A DNA stretch of 64,000 nt from Piscinibacter sp047602365. GTDB lineage: Bacteria; Pseudomonadota; Gammaproteobacteria; Burkholderiales; Burkholderiaceae_C. Below, piece by piece: positions 53,372 to 61,853 of this stretch. A program made the translations under genes and the position numbers. Under the pieces are notes generated by a model. The model was not told where the DNA came from, did no database searches, and worked only from the letters and a program-made list of their open reading frames with translations. The stretch is taken from NCBI GenBank assembly GCA_047602365.1, contig JASGHM010000001.1, positions 1,922,001-1,986,000 on the forward strand, in the 5' to 3' direction. Numbering within the stretch: position 1 is the stretch's first letter; the number at the start of each line of letters is the position of its first letter.

Positions 53372-54625
53372 TCAGGGGCAGCTCGGCACGTCGCGCGAGC
53401 CGACCTTGAACTCCTCGGCCTTCATGCCGAGCAACTGGTCGATGTTGTCGACCTTGCGCGACACCTTGGTGGTCAGCTCGCCCTTGGCGTCCTTCACCAC
53501 CTCGGTCACGAAGGTCGTGCCGATGGCCTGGCGGTTGCCGTCCAGGCGCACGTCGCCGGTCGGCGTCTTCAGCACCATCTTCTGCAGCGCTTCGCGGTAC
53601 TTGGCCTGGCCGCCGGAGAGATCACCCTTGACGGCGTCGAGCCCGTCCAGCGCCGCCTTCATGTTCATGTAGTACACGTAGGCGAACAGGCTGGGGCTGG
53701 GGAAGCCGCCGGCCGAGACCGGGTAGTTCTTCTGGTAGTCGGCGACGAAGGCCTTCCAGTCGGCGCCGTCGTAGGCATCGGCCACCGGGCCGGCCGACAG
53801 CGTGCCGACCAGCGAGTCGCGCCGCTTGCCCTTGTAGTTCAGCACGTCCTGGCTGACGGTGATCGAGCCGCCGAGCATCGGCTTGTCGCCGCCGGCGTTC
53901 TCGTACTGGGTCAGGAAGTTGACCGCGTCGGCGCCGCCGAGCACGACCAGCAGCGCGTCGACGTCCTTCGGGATCTTGGCGATCACCGAGGAATAGTCCT
54001 TGCCGCCCAGCGGCACCCAGGCCTTCTCCGGCACCTTGCCGCCGAGACGGCAGTACTCGGCCATGAAGCCCTGCACCTGCGAGTACGGGAAGGCGTAGTC
54101 CTCGGCCACCACCATCACGCGCTTGTAGCCCTTGTCCATCGCCGCCTTGCCGAGGCCGACCATCCACTGCGCACCCTCGGTGTTGAAGCGGAAGAAGTTC
54201 GGGCTGGGGTTGACCAGCGTGGTCGCCTGCGCGCCGGAGGCGCCGTTGATGAAGGTGACCTGCGGCTGGGTCTTCGAGTAGTCCTTGACCGCGATGCCTT
54301 CGCCGCCGGACAGCGGGCCGACCATGATGTCGACCTTGTCCTGCTCGACCAGCTTGCGCGTGGCGTTGACGGCCACGTCGGGCTTGGCGTCCGAGCTGGC
54401 CTTGATGATCTCGATCTTGCGGCCGGCGACCACGCCGCCGCGCTGCTTCACGGCCAGCTCGGCGCCGCGCATGCCGTCGGCGCCACCGGCGGCGAACGGG
54501 CCTTCGAGGGTGGCCAGCAGGCCGATCTTGACCGGCTGTCCCTGCGCCCAGGCGCTGCCCATCAGTGCGGCCGCCGCGGCGGCGCCCAGCATCGAACGGA
54601 CCCAGAGTCTCTTCGTCTTGTTCAC
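53372..54625 (-). CDS. ABC transporter substrate-binding protein (LivK type)
   Basis: A 417-residue periplasmic binding protein with a signal peptide (VRSMLGAAAAAALMGSAWAQ) and the Leu/Ile/Val-binding fold: VKIGLLATLEGPFAAGGADGMRGAELAVKQRGG, VDIMVGPLSGGEGIAVKDY, EDYAFPYSQVQGFMAEY and LAGSIT-like LGGSITVSQDVLNYKG. The ligand is likely an amide or acid rather than a branched amino acid, given the enzymes beside it. It begins with GTG (54625) after AAGGAGA, which sits inside the livM stop (GTGA overlap). Confidence 0.9.
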   Translation of the reverse strand: MNKTKRLWVRSMLGAAAAAALMGSAWAQGQPVKIGLLATLEGPFAAGGADGMRGAELAVKQRGGVVAGRKIEIIKASSDAKPDVAVNATRKLVEQDKVDIMVGPLSGGEGIAVKDYSKTQPQVTFINGASGAQATTLVNPSPNFFRFNTEGAQWMVGLGKAAMDKGYKRVMVVAEDYAFPYSQVQGFMAEYCRLGGKVPEKAWVPLGGKDYSSVIAKIPKDVDALLVVLGGADAVNFLTQYENAGGDKPMLGGSITVSQDVLNYKGKRRDSLVGTLSAGPVADAYDGADWKAFVADYQKNYPVSAGGFPSPSLFAYVYYMNMKAALDGLDAVKGDLSGGQAKYREALQKMVLKTPTGDVRLDGNRQAIGTTFVTEVVKDAKGELTTKVSRKVDNIDQLLGMKAEEFKVGSRDVPSCP

Positions 54626-55758
54626 GCTTGTCTCCTTGCGGGTTGAGTCAAGGTCTGCTGCGGGCCGAAGCGGGAGCGAAGCTTCGCCCACAGTCCGAGC
54701 AGGCCGTCGGGGGAAAACAGCACGATGGCGAGGAACATGCCGCCGATCACGAGGTTGAAGCGCTCGCGGTCGATCACGTCGATGGCGAAGGTCTGCAGCA
54801 GCACGAAGACCAGCGCGCCGAGGAAGGCGCCGATCGGGTGCTTGACGCCGCCGAGCACGGCGATGACCAGCAGGTTGATGAGCCAGCCGGTGCCCACCGA
54901 GCCCGGGGTCATCAAGGCGTTGTACCAGGCCAGCAGGATGCCGCCGACCGCCGCGATCAGGCCGGCCAGCGCATAGGCGGCGACGCGGTGCGCGACGACG
55001 TGGAAGCCCAGCGAGGCCATGCGCCGCGGGTTGTCGCGGATGCCCTGCAGCGCGATGCCGAAGGGCGCGCGCACCACGTAGCGGACGAGGAAGTAGCCGG
55101 CCAGCGCCCAGAACAGCGACAGGAAGTAGAACGGCAGCGGGTCGCGCCAGTGCACGCCGAACACCGTCGGCGGCTTCAGTTCGCGCAGGCCCTGGAAGCC
55201 GTTGAAGACGCTGTAGTTCTGCAGCACCAGGTAGTAGAAGGCCACGCCGATGGCCAGCGTGATCATGATCGTGTAGATGCCCTCGGTGCGCACCGACAGC
55301 CAGCCGATCAGCGTCGCGCACAGCACCGCGACCGCCACCGCCGCCGGCACCGCCACCCACCACGGCCAGCCCAGGCTGATCTCGGCGCTGCTGCTGGTGC
55401 CCAGCACCGCCATCGCGTAGCCGGCGATGCCGGCGACCGTCATCTGCGCCAGCGAGACCATGCCGCCGTAGCCGGCCAGGAAGCTCAGCGACAGCGCGAT
55501 CAGCCCGAGCACCAGCGTCTGCGCCGCGACCTGGAAGGTGAAGAAGGGCGTGGCGACGAAGGGGAACACCGCCAGGCCGATGGCGACGACGATGTGGTGC
55601 GGCGCGACGCTGGCGCGCACGGCCGCGAACCAGCCCGAAGGCGCAGCGTCCGCAGCGATGGGCAATGTGCTGGTCGGCATCGGCGCGGGCATCCGCGGCC
55701 GCGCGGCCACCGCCGCGGTGCGCGAGTTCATCGCCCGGCGCCACTGCGCGGCGCTCAT
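54622..55758 (-). CDS. ABC transporter permease (LivM type)
   Basis: A 378-residue permease. An Ala/Pro-rich N-terminal extension of about 45 residues precedes ten hydrophobic helices with the LivM family motifs SLSFLAGYGGMVSLAQMTVAGIAGYAMAVLG, GIYTIMITLAIGVAFYYL, FGIALQGIRDNPRRMASLGF and VLGGVKHPIGAFLGALVFVLLQTF. It pairs with LivH to form the pore. It is coupled to livH and livK by 4-base overlaps. Confidence 0.9.
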   Translation of the reverse strand: MSAAQWRRAMNSRTAAVAARPRMPAPMPTSTLPIAADAAPSGWFAAVRASVAPHHIVVAIGLAVFPFVATPFFTFQVAAQTLVLGLIALSLSFLAGYGGMVSLAQMTVAGIAGYAMAVLGTSSSAEISLGWPWWVAVPAAVAVAVLCATLIGWLSVRTEGIYTIMITLAIGVAFYYLVLQNYSVFNGFQGLRELKPPTVFGVHWRDPLPFYFLSLFWALAGYFLVRYVVRAPFGIALQGIRDNPRRMASLGFHVVAHRVAAYALAGLIAAVGGILLAWYNALMTPGSVGTGWLINLLVIAVLGGVKHPIGAFLGALVFVLLQTFAIDVIDRERFNLVIGGMFLAIVLFSPDGLLGLWAKLRSRFGPQQTLTQPARRQA

Positions 55759-56705
55759 GCGGCTTTCCCCATGATCCCGCGCGGCCGGAAGGCCAGCACC
55801 AGGATCAGGATCACGAAGGTGAAGACCACGCTGTAGGTCGGCGCGTAGGCCAGGCCGTAGGTCTCGGCCAGGCCGAGGATGGCCGCGCCGATCGCGGCGC
55901 CGACCACGCTGCCCATGCCGCCGACGATGACGACGATCAGCGAGGCCAGCAGCAGCCGGGTGTCCTCGCCCGGCACCATCGACAGCTCGACCGCGCCGAT
56001 CACGCCGCCGAAGCCGGCCAGGCCGGCGCCGAGCGCGAAGGTGGCGGCGAACACCAGGTTCACGTTGATGCCCGAGGCAGCCAGCATGCCGCGGTCGTCG
56101 ACGCCGGCGCGGATCATCGCGCCGACGCGCGTCTTTGCCAGCAGCCACCACAGGAACAGGCCGATGACGATGCCGAAGCCGAGCAGGCTGAGCCGGTAGG
56201 CCGAGTAGGCGCGGATCAGCGGGATGTCGCGGATCGGTCCCTGCAGCCACTCGGGCGCCTCCATCTGGTGGACCTGGCCGGTGAAGATCCACAGCAGGAT
56301 GTCGGCGATGACGATCGACAGGCCGATCGTCACCATGGTCTGGCGCAGGTCCTGGCCCTGCATGTGGCGCAGGATCAGCCACTGCATCAGCAAGCCGCCG
56401 ATCGCCGCGGCGAGAAAGCCGGCGGCGAGTGCGACGATCCACCAGCCGGTGTACCCGGCCACCACGTAGCCGACGTAGCCGCCGAGCAGGTACAGGCTGC
56501 CATGCGCGAGGTTGACGTTGCGCATCAGCCCGAACACCAGCGTGAAGCCGCTGGCGACGATGAAGTACAGCGAGGCCAGCGTCAGCCCGTTGAGCAGCGT
56601 GACCAGGTACAGGCGCGTGTTGTCGACCAGCGCCCAGACCGAGAAGGCCAGCAGCGGGCCGCCGATCAGCAGCCAGGCCAGCCATTGCCTGCGCCGGCTC
56701 GTCAT
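55755..56705 (-). CDS. ABC transporter permease (LivH type)
   Basis: A 316-residue permease with about eight helices: LYLVTLLNGLTLASLYFIVASGFTLVFGLMRNVNLAHGSLYLLGGYVGY, the conserved LivH opening, then QTMVTIGLSIVIADILLWIFTG and RAGVDDRGMLAASGINVNLVFAATFALGAGLAGFGGVIG. GGMGSVVGAAIGAAILGLAETYG is the typical cytoplasmic helix set. It overlaps both livM and the amidohydrolase gene by 4 bases (ATGA), so hydrolase and importer are one operon. Confidence 0.91.
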   Translation of the reverse strand: MTSRRRQWLAWLLIGGPLLAFSVWALVDNTRLYLVTLLNGLTLASLYFIVASGFTLVFGLMRNVNLAHGSLYLLGGYVGYVVAGYTGWWIVALAAGFLAAAIGGLLMQWLILRHMQGQDLRQTMVTIGLSIVIADILLWIFTGQVHQMEAPEWLQGPIRDIPLIRAYSAYRLSLLGFGIVIGLFLWWLLAKTRVGAMIRAGVDDRGMLAASGINVNLVFAATFALGAGLAGFGGVIGAVELSMVPGEDTRLLLASLIVVIVGGMGSVVGAAIGAAILGLAETYGLAYAPTYSVVFTFVILILVLAFRPRGIMGKAA

Positions 56706-57988
56706 GCGGCGCGCTCCCAGCCGCGCCGCGCGTCCAGCGCCGGCCGCTTGGCGAAGCGGCCGTCCTTCATCACCGCCAGCACCCGCTTCGGGTCGCGCAG
56801 GATGGCGAGGTTGGCCAGCGGGTCGCCGTCGACCAGCAGCAGGTCGGCGAGGAAACCTTCCTTGACCAGGCCCAGCTCGTGGCCGCGCATCATGATCTGG
56901 CCGCCGTACATCGTCGCGCAGCGGATCGCCTCCATCGGCGTGAAGCCGAGGTACTTGACGAAGAACTCCAGGTCGCGCGCGTTCTGGCAGTGCGGCGTGA
57001 AGGCGAAGCCGTAGTCGCCGCCGAACAGGATGCGGATGCCGCGCTTGTGCATCTTCTGCAGCGACTCCAGCGCCGCCTCCCATTCGACCTGGTAGCCCAT
57101 GTCGGTGGCCATCGCGCGGGTGATGCCCCAGGCCTCGGCCTCGTTGAGCATCGCGTAGAGGATCGCGATGCCGGGGGCGATGAAGACCCGGTCCTTCGCC
57201 GCCTCGAGCATGTCCAATGTCTCGGTGTCGCTGAAGCTGGCGTGGTAGATCACGTCGATGCCGTGGCGCAGCGCCTGCTTGACCGAGGCCGCCGAGCGCG
57301 CGTGGGCCGAGCCGCGCTTGCCGCGCAGCCGCACCTCTTCCATCGCCGCGGCCACCTCGGCATCGGTCATCCAGGTGGTGTCGGCCGGCGACTGCGGCGT
57401 GAAGTTGTCGCCCGACAGGTTCAGCTTGATCGAGTCGACGCCGTACTTCAGGAACATGCGCACGGCACGGCGCATGTCCTCCGCGCCGTTGACGTTGACG
57501 CCGAAGCTGAACTCGGGGAAGGGCAGGTGCGGCAGCGTCTCGTCACCCAGGCCGCCGGGCACGGTGATCTCCTGGCTGGCGGCCAGGTAGCGCGGGCCGG
57601 GGATCTGCCCGCTGTTGATCGCGTTGCGGATCACCACGTCGAGCCGCGGCTTGGCGCAGGCCGCGCCGACGCAGGAGGTGAAGCCGGCCTCGAGGTAGCG
57701 CTTCGCGACCTTGGCGCACCACAGCACATGCTCCTCCAGCGGCATGGTCTGGATGCCGGCCAGCGTGGCAGCGTCGTTCCACGAGAAATGCGTGTGCGCC
57801 TCGACCAGGCCGGGCATCAGCGTCGCGCCGGCGCCGTCGATCACGGTGGCGCCGCTGCCGGCGAGTGCCGCGCTGCCGCGGCTGAGCTGGCGGATGCGGT
57901 TGCCCTGCACCAGCACGCTGCCAGACCAGGGCAGCGTGCCGCTGCCGTCGAGGATGCGCACGTTGGTGAAGAGGATGTCCTGGGCCAT
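56702..57988 (-). CDS. metal-dependent amidohydrolase (copy 1)
   Basis: A 428-residue binuclear-metal TIM-barrel hydrolase (COG1228, imidazolonepropionase/prolidase-like). Metal ligands: EAHTHFSW (H65, H67), DSIKLNLSG (K188, the carboxylated lysine), SAHARS (H229), IYHASF (H249) and GGDYGF (D325). No signal peptide. It should cleave a C-N or C-O bond in a cyclic amide, dipeptide or lactone; the substrate is unknown. The gene is a tandem duplicate of the one upstream, sharing a 35-base identical stretch around the HTHFSW motif. GAGGAGA precedes the ATG. Confidence 0.9.
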   Translation of the reverse strand: MAQDILFTNVRILDGSGTLPWSGSVLVQGNRIRQLSRGSAALAGSGATVIDGAGATLMPGLVEAHTHFSWNDAATLAGIQTMPLEEHVLWCAKVAKRYLEAGFTSCVGAACAKPRLDVVIRNAINSGQIPGPRYLAASQEITVPGGLGDETLPHLPFPEFSFGVNVNGAEDMRRAVRMFLKYGVDSIKLNLSGDNFTPQSPADTTWMTDAEVAAAMEEVRLRGKRGSAHARSAASVKQALRHGIDVIYHASFSDTETLDMLEAAKDRVFIAPGIAILYAMLNEAEAWGITRAMATDMGYQVEWEAALESLQKMHKRGIRILFGGDYGFAFTPHCQNARDLEFFVKYLGFTPMEAIRCATMYGGQIMMRGHELGLVKEGFLADLLLVDGDPLANLAILRDPKRVLAVMKDGRFAKRPALDARRGWERAA

Positions 57989-57999
57989 CGCGCTTCTCC

Positions 58000-59289
58000 T
58001 CAGGCCGCCCAGCGCGTCGCATGCGCGCTGCGCAGCGGCGGCGCGCGGTGGAACTCGCCGTCCTTCATCACCGCCAGGATGCGTGCCTTGTCCTGCAGGA
58101 CGGTGATGTCGGCCAACGGGTCGCCGTCGATCAGCAGGATGTCGGCCAGGCAGCCCTCGCGGATGTAGCCGATCTGCTTGCCCATCTTCATCATCGGCCC
58201 GCCCCAGGCGGTGGCCGACAGCAGCGCCTCCATCGTGCTCATGCCGACGTGCCTGACGAAGTACTCGAGGTCCTTCGCGTTGGTGCCGTGCGGCGTCCAG
58301 GCGAAGCCGTAGTCGCCGCCGGGCAGGATGCGGATGCCGCGCCTGCGCATCGCCTTCATGCTCTCGATGGCGGCTTCGAGCTCGCGGTGGTATCCCATCT
58401 TGCGCGTCACTTCGGGCGTCAGGCCCCACTGGCTGGCGTGGTGGCAGGTGTTGATCAGCCAGGCCAGGCCGGGGGCGACGAAGTGCTCGAACTTCTTCGC
58501 CTCGAGCATGTCCAGCGCCTCCTCGTCGGTGAAGCTGGCGTGGTAGATCACCTCGATGCCCTGCGTGACGCATTGCTTGACCGCCCAGCACGAGCGTGCG
58601 TGCGCGGCGACACGCTTGCCCCAGCGCTTGGCCTCGTCCACGCACACCGCGATCTCCTCTTCGGTGAACTGGCTCATCTCGCTGGGCATGCCGGTGATCG
58701 ACTCGCCGCTGAGGTTGATCTTCAGCGAATCGACGCCGTACTTGGCGAACATGCGTACGCAGCGGCGCATCTCCTCGGCGCCGCTGACGATGGCGCCGAA
58801 GGCGAACTCGGGCTGCGGCAGGTGCGGCTGCGTCGTGTCGCCCAGGCCGCCGGGCACGGTGATCTCCTGGCTGGCGGCGAGGTAGCGCGGGCCGACGATG
58901 GTGCCGTCGTTGATCGCGTTGCGGATCACCACGTCGAGCCGCGGCTTCGCGGTGGCGGCGCCGACACAGCTGGTCCAGCCCATGTCGAGGTAGCGCTTCG
59001 CGACCTCGGCGCACCACAGGATGTGCTCCTCGGGCGGCATGCGCTGGATGGCGTCGAGGCTGGGCTGGTCGTTCCACGAGAAATGCGTGTGCGCCTCGAC
59101 CATGCCCGGCATCAGGAAGGCGCCGGCGCCGTCGATGGTCTGCGCGCCGGCGATGGGCTGGGTGCGCTGGCCGTAGCCGGTCTTCACCACACGGCTGATG
59201 CGGTTGCCTTGCACCAGCACGTCGCCGGTGAAGGGCGCTTCGCCGCCGCCGTCGAAGACGCGCACGTTGCTGAACAGGACATCTGCCAT
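58000..59289 (-). CDS. metal-dependent amidohydrolase (copy 2)
   Basis: A 429-residue paralogue of the preceding enzyme with the same ligands: EAHTHFSW (H67, H69), the DSLKINLSG lysine, AAHARS, IYHASF and GGDYGF. Differences cluster near the substrate end, e.g. VKQCVTQGIE versus VKQALRHGID and MPPEEHILWCAEV versus MPLEEHVLWCAKV, so the two copies probably handle related but different substrates or successive steps. It is 11 bases upstream of copy 1 on the same strand, with a short spacing that implies one transcript. Confidence 0.9.
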   Translation of the reverse strand: MADVLFSNVRVFDGGGEAPFTGDVLVQGNRISRVVKTGYGQRTQPIAGAQTIDGAGAFLMPGMVEAHTHFSWNDQPSLDAIQRMPPEEHILWCAEVAKRYLDMGWTSCVGAATAKPRLDVVIRNAINDGTIVGPRYLAASQEITVPGGLGDTTQPHLPQPEFAFGAIVSGAEEMRRCVRMFAKYGVDSLKINLSGESITGMPSEMSQFTEEEIAVCVDEAKRWGKRVAAHARSCWAVKQCVTQGIEVIYHASFTDEEALDMLEAKKFEHFVAPGLAWLINTCHHASQWGLTPEVTRKMGYHRELEAAIESMKAMRRRGIRILPGGDYGFAWTPHGTNAKDLEYFVRHVGMSTMEALLSATAWGGPMMKMGKQIGYIREGCLADILLIDGDPLADITVLQDKARILAVMKDGEFHRAPPLRSAHATRWAA

Positions 59290-59298
59290 CGACGGCTC

Positions 59299-60090
59299 CT
59301 AACGCTGCGCGGCGAGGAACTCGCGCAGCTCGCGCGCGCAGTCCTCCGGCCGCTCGATCGGTGTCCAGTGCCCGCAGCGCGGCAGCACCACCACGCGCGG
59401 GTTCGGTGCCGCGTGCAGCCGCTCGGCCAGCGTGCGCACTGCCTGCGGCGGCGCGACGCCGTCCTCGTCGCCGGTGACCAGCAGCACCGGCACCGCGATG
59501 CGTTCCAACGCCGCCGGCTGCGCCTCGGCCAGCGCCTCGCAGCTGCGCGCATAGGCCTCGCCGTCCTGGCGCATCAGGCTCTCGCGCACGTAGGCCACGG
59601 CCAGCGGATTGCGTTGCCGCGTGTCGGCCGAGAGTGCGGCGTTGACCAGCGCCAGCGTGATCTCGTGCATGCCGGCGAGGCCTTCGCCGCGCGCCTTCGC
59701 GGCGCGAGCGCGGATGGCGGTGCGCGCCGCGTCGGGCGGCGCGGCCAGCGGGCCGAACAGCGCCAGGCTGCGCACCAGCTTCGGCGCCGCGACCGCCAGG
59801 TGCTGGCAGACGATGGTGCCCAGCGAATGGCCGACCAGGTGGGCACGGGTCACGCCGGCGCGCGCACAGGCGGCCTGCACGGCCTCGACGAAGCGTGCGA
59901 TCGACAGCGGCCCCTCGGCACGCTGCGAACGTGCACTGCCGGGCAACTCGACGCACAGCACGCGGTGGCGCGCCAGCGCCGGCATCAGCGGCGTGAAGGT
60001 GCTGGCGCTGCCGCCCAGGCCGTGCACGCAGACGACTGCGTCGCCCTCGCCTTCGTCCTCCACCACCATGCGTTCGATCTGGTGAAGCAT
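59299..60090 (-). CDS. alpha/beta hydrolase
   Basis: A 263-residue alpha/beta hydrolase. The nucleophile is S89 in the VGHSLGT elbow, the acid is D210 in TGDEDGV and the base is H241 in PRCGHWTP. CVHGLGGSAST supplies the oxyanion hole. It is in the family of 3-oxoadipate enol-lactonase-like and ester hydrolases; it could open a ring intermediate of the same pathway as the amidohydrolases. It lies 9 bases from the amidohydrolase gene. Confidence 0.88.
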   Translation of the reverse strand: MLHQIERMVVEDEGEGDAVVCVHGLGGSASTFTPLMPALARHRVLCVELPGSARSQRAEGPLSIARFVEAVQAACARAGVTRAHLVGHSLGTIVCQHLAVAAPKLVRSLALFGPLAAPPDAARTAIRARAAKARGEGLAGMHEITLALVNAALSADTRQRNPLAVAYVRESLMRQDGEAYARSCEALAEAQPAALERIAVPVLLVTGDEDGVAPPQAVRTLAERLHAAPNPRVVVLPRCGHWTPIERPEDCARELREFLAAQR

Positions 60091-60103
60091 CGTGCCGTCC
60101 TGC

Positions 60104-60991
60104 TCAGGCCGCTGCGAAGCGGTTCTCGATCACGCCGATGCCGTCGATCTCGATGCGCACCACGTCGCCGGCGCCGAGGTAGCGCGGCGGCGAGAAGCCC
60201 ATGCCGACACCGGAAGGCGTGCCGGTGGCGATCACGTCGCCGGGGTAGAGCGTGATGCCGCGCGAGCAGGTCTCGATCAGCGTCGGGATGTCGAAGATCA
60301 TGTCGCGCGTGCGACCGTCCTGGCGCAGCTCGGGGGCGCCGCCGGCCGTCGTGACCCAGCCGCGCACGCGGGTGTCGCGGCCGTCGAGCTCGTCGGCGCT
60401 GACGATCCACGGCCCCATCGGGCAGAAGCTGTCGAAGCTCTTGCCCAGGTCCCATTGCTGGTGGCGCATCTGCACGTCGCGCGCCGTCACGTCGTTGACG
60501 ATGGTGTAGCCGAACACATGGTCCATCGCCCGCGAGCGCGGGATGTCGCGGCCGCCGCGGCCGATCACCACAGCGAGCTCCGACTCGTAGTCGATCTGGC
60601 TCGACGCCGCCTTGCCCGGCAACCGCACCGCGTCGTGCGGGCCGACCACGCATTCGCCGAGCTTGCCGAAGACGATCGGCCAGCCCTCGTCCTTGGCGAT
60701 GTGGTCGCGGAACACGCTGCCGGCCAGCTCGGCCGCGTGCGCGTGGTAGTTGCGCCCGACGCAGAACAGCCCGCGCCGCGGGCGCGGCAGCGGTGCGCGC
60801 AGCGTGACCACATCGACCGGCAGGCGCGCTCCGGAGGGCGAGGGCAGCGGCTCGCCGCGCACCAGCAGCTCGATCAGCGGCAGCGCGCCGGCCGAGGCGT
60901 CGGCGCAGGCCAGCGGCGTCAGCTCGCGGCCGCACGGCGACACCGTGCCGACATGGTCACGATCACCCCAGCGCCAGCTGGCGATGCGCAT
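60104..60991 (-). CDS. fumarylacetoacetate hydrolase family protein
   Basis: A 295-residue FAH-fold enzyme: N-terminal domain (GTVSPCGRELTPLACADAS), GLFCVGRNYHAHAAEL (catalytic His and Asn), then metal ligands in DYESELAVVIGRGGRDI, YTIVNDVTARDVQ and GTPSGVGMGFSPPRYL. Members hydrolyse or decarboxylate 2,4-diketo acids or isomerise them at the end of aromatic catabolism. It is the first gene of the operon that also holds the hydrolases and the ABC importer, so it may act on the last intermediate. The operator/promoter region lies just upstream. Confidence 0.9.
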   Translation of the reverse strand: MRIASWRWGDRDHVGTVSPCGRELTPLACADASAGALPLIELLVRGEPLPSPSGARLPVDVVTLRAPLPRPRRGLFCVGRNYHAHAAELAGSVFRDHIAKDEGWPIVFGKLGECVVGPHDAVRLPGKAASSQIDYESELAVVIGRGGRDIPRSRAMDHVFGYTIVNDVTARDVQMRHQQWDLGKSFDSFCPMGPWIVSADELDGRDTRVRGWVTTAGGAPELRQDGRTRDMIFDIPTLIETCSRGITLYPGDVIATGTPSGVGMGFSPPRYLGAGDVVRIEIDGIGVIENRFAAA

Positions 60992-61047
60992 GCGTGTTGT
61001 CTCCTGGGTGGCCCGCGAGGCATTGTCGCGAGACTGTGAATGCAGAA

Positions 61048-61063
61048 TGAGACTTGCGTCTCA
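61048..61063. promoter_or_regulatory. palindromic operator, likely TetR-family binding site
   Basis: A perfect inverted repeat TGAGAC-TTGC-GTCTCA lies in the 154-base gap between the divergent FAH and TetR genes. Its 16-base size and 6+4+6 spacing suit a TetR dimer. Placed just downstream of the candidate promoter of the minus-strand operon, it would allow repression by the regulator encoded next door. Confidence 0.7.
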
Positions 61064-61078
61064 CAATGGGATGGATGC

Positions 61079-61108
61079 ATCATAAGAGCGTGACTTGACG
61101 CAGCACAA
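61079..61108 (-). promoter_or_regulatory. candidate promoter of the hydrolase/ABC operon
   Basis: On the minus strand TTGTGC (61103-61108) is followed 18 bases later by TATGAT (61079-61084). TATGAT differs by one base from TATAAT. Transcription would begin near 61072, placing the palindrome about 8-24 bases downstream, a repressing position. Read by eye only. Confidence 0.5.
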
Positions 61109-61145
61109 GACAAGACCCCACCCGACGGACCCCGGAATTACCCGC

Positions 61146-61853
61146 ATGGCGCGCCTCAAACACAAGCTGAGCGACCCGCCTTCGCCGCCCGAGCGCGGCG
61201 TCAAGGCGGCCACCTTCAAGCTGCTGCTCGACACCGCGATGGAGCTGATCCGCGACGAAGGCCACATCCCCTCGGTGGCGGTGGTGGCGGCGCGATCGAA
61301 GGTGTCGCGTGCGACGGCCTACCGCTACTTCCCCAGCCGCAGCGCGCTGATCACCGCGGTGATCGACAGCTCGCTCGGCCCGGTGCGCACATTCTCGTCG
61401 GCCAACCCCGACGGCCGCGAGCGCCTGCGCGAACTGTTCGCGCAGACCTTCCCGCGCTTCAAGGAGTTCGAGCCGCAGCTGCGCGCGGCGGCGCAGCTCT
61501 CGCTCGAACAATGGGCGCTGGAGCGCGCCGGGCTGCTGGAGGAGGAGCCGTACCGTCGCGGCCACCGCGTGCGCATCCTCGAGCACGCGATGGCGCCGCT
61601 GGCGCCGCGGCTGGCGCCGGCCACGCGCGACCGCCTGCACCGCGCGCTGTCGGTGGTCTACGGCATCGAGCCCTACGTGGTGCTGAAGGACATCTGGGGC
61701 GTGTCCGACCGCGAGGTCGAACGCATCGCGATGTGGATGGCCGAGGCCCTGGTCGACGCCGCGCTGCGCGAGTCGGCAGGGGCCGCGACGAGCGCCACGC
61801 CGCCGGCCGCCGCAAAACGCACGGCGCGCCGCAAGAGCGCGGGCGCCGCATGA
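61146..61853 (+). CDS. TetR family transcriptional regulator
   Basis: A 235-residue regulator. The N-terminal helices TFKLLLDTAMELIRDEGHIPSVAVVAARSKVSRATAYRYFPSRSALITAVID are the TetR HTH, with recognition helix SRATAYRYF. The C-terminal ligand domain ends in a Lys/Arg-rich tail. It is divergent from the FAH gene and shares the palindromic operator, so it probably represses the operon and itself until a pathway compound binds. The ATG at 61146 is chosen; a TTG at 61095 would add 17 unlikely residues. It overlaps the next hydrolase gene by 4 bases (ATGA), so that enzyme belongs to the regulon. Confidence 0.88.
   Translation: MARLKHKLSDPPSPPERGVKAATFKLLLDTAMELIRDEGHIPSVAVVAARSKVSRATAYRYFPSRSALITAVIDSSLGPVRTFSSANPDGRERLRELFAQTFPRFKEFEPQLRAAAQLSLEQWALERAGLLEEEPYRRGHRVRILEHAMAPLAPRLAPATRDRLHRALSVVYGIEPYVVLKDIWGVSDREVERIAMWMAEALVDAALRESAGAATSATPPAAAKRTARRKSAGAA

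Noticed and set aside
58021..60255. A 744-codon plus-strand frame opposite the amidohydrolase and hydrolase genes
   Set aside because: The minus-strand enzymes have complete catalytic motifs and overlapping starts; this frame has none.
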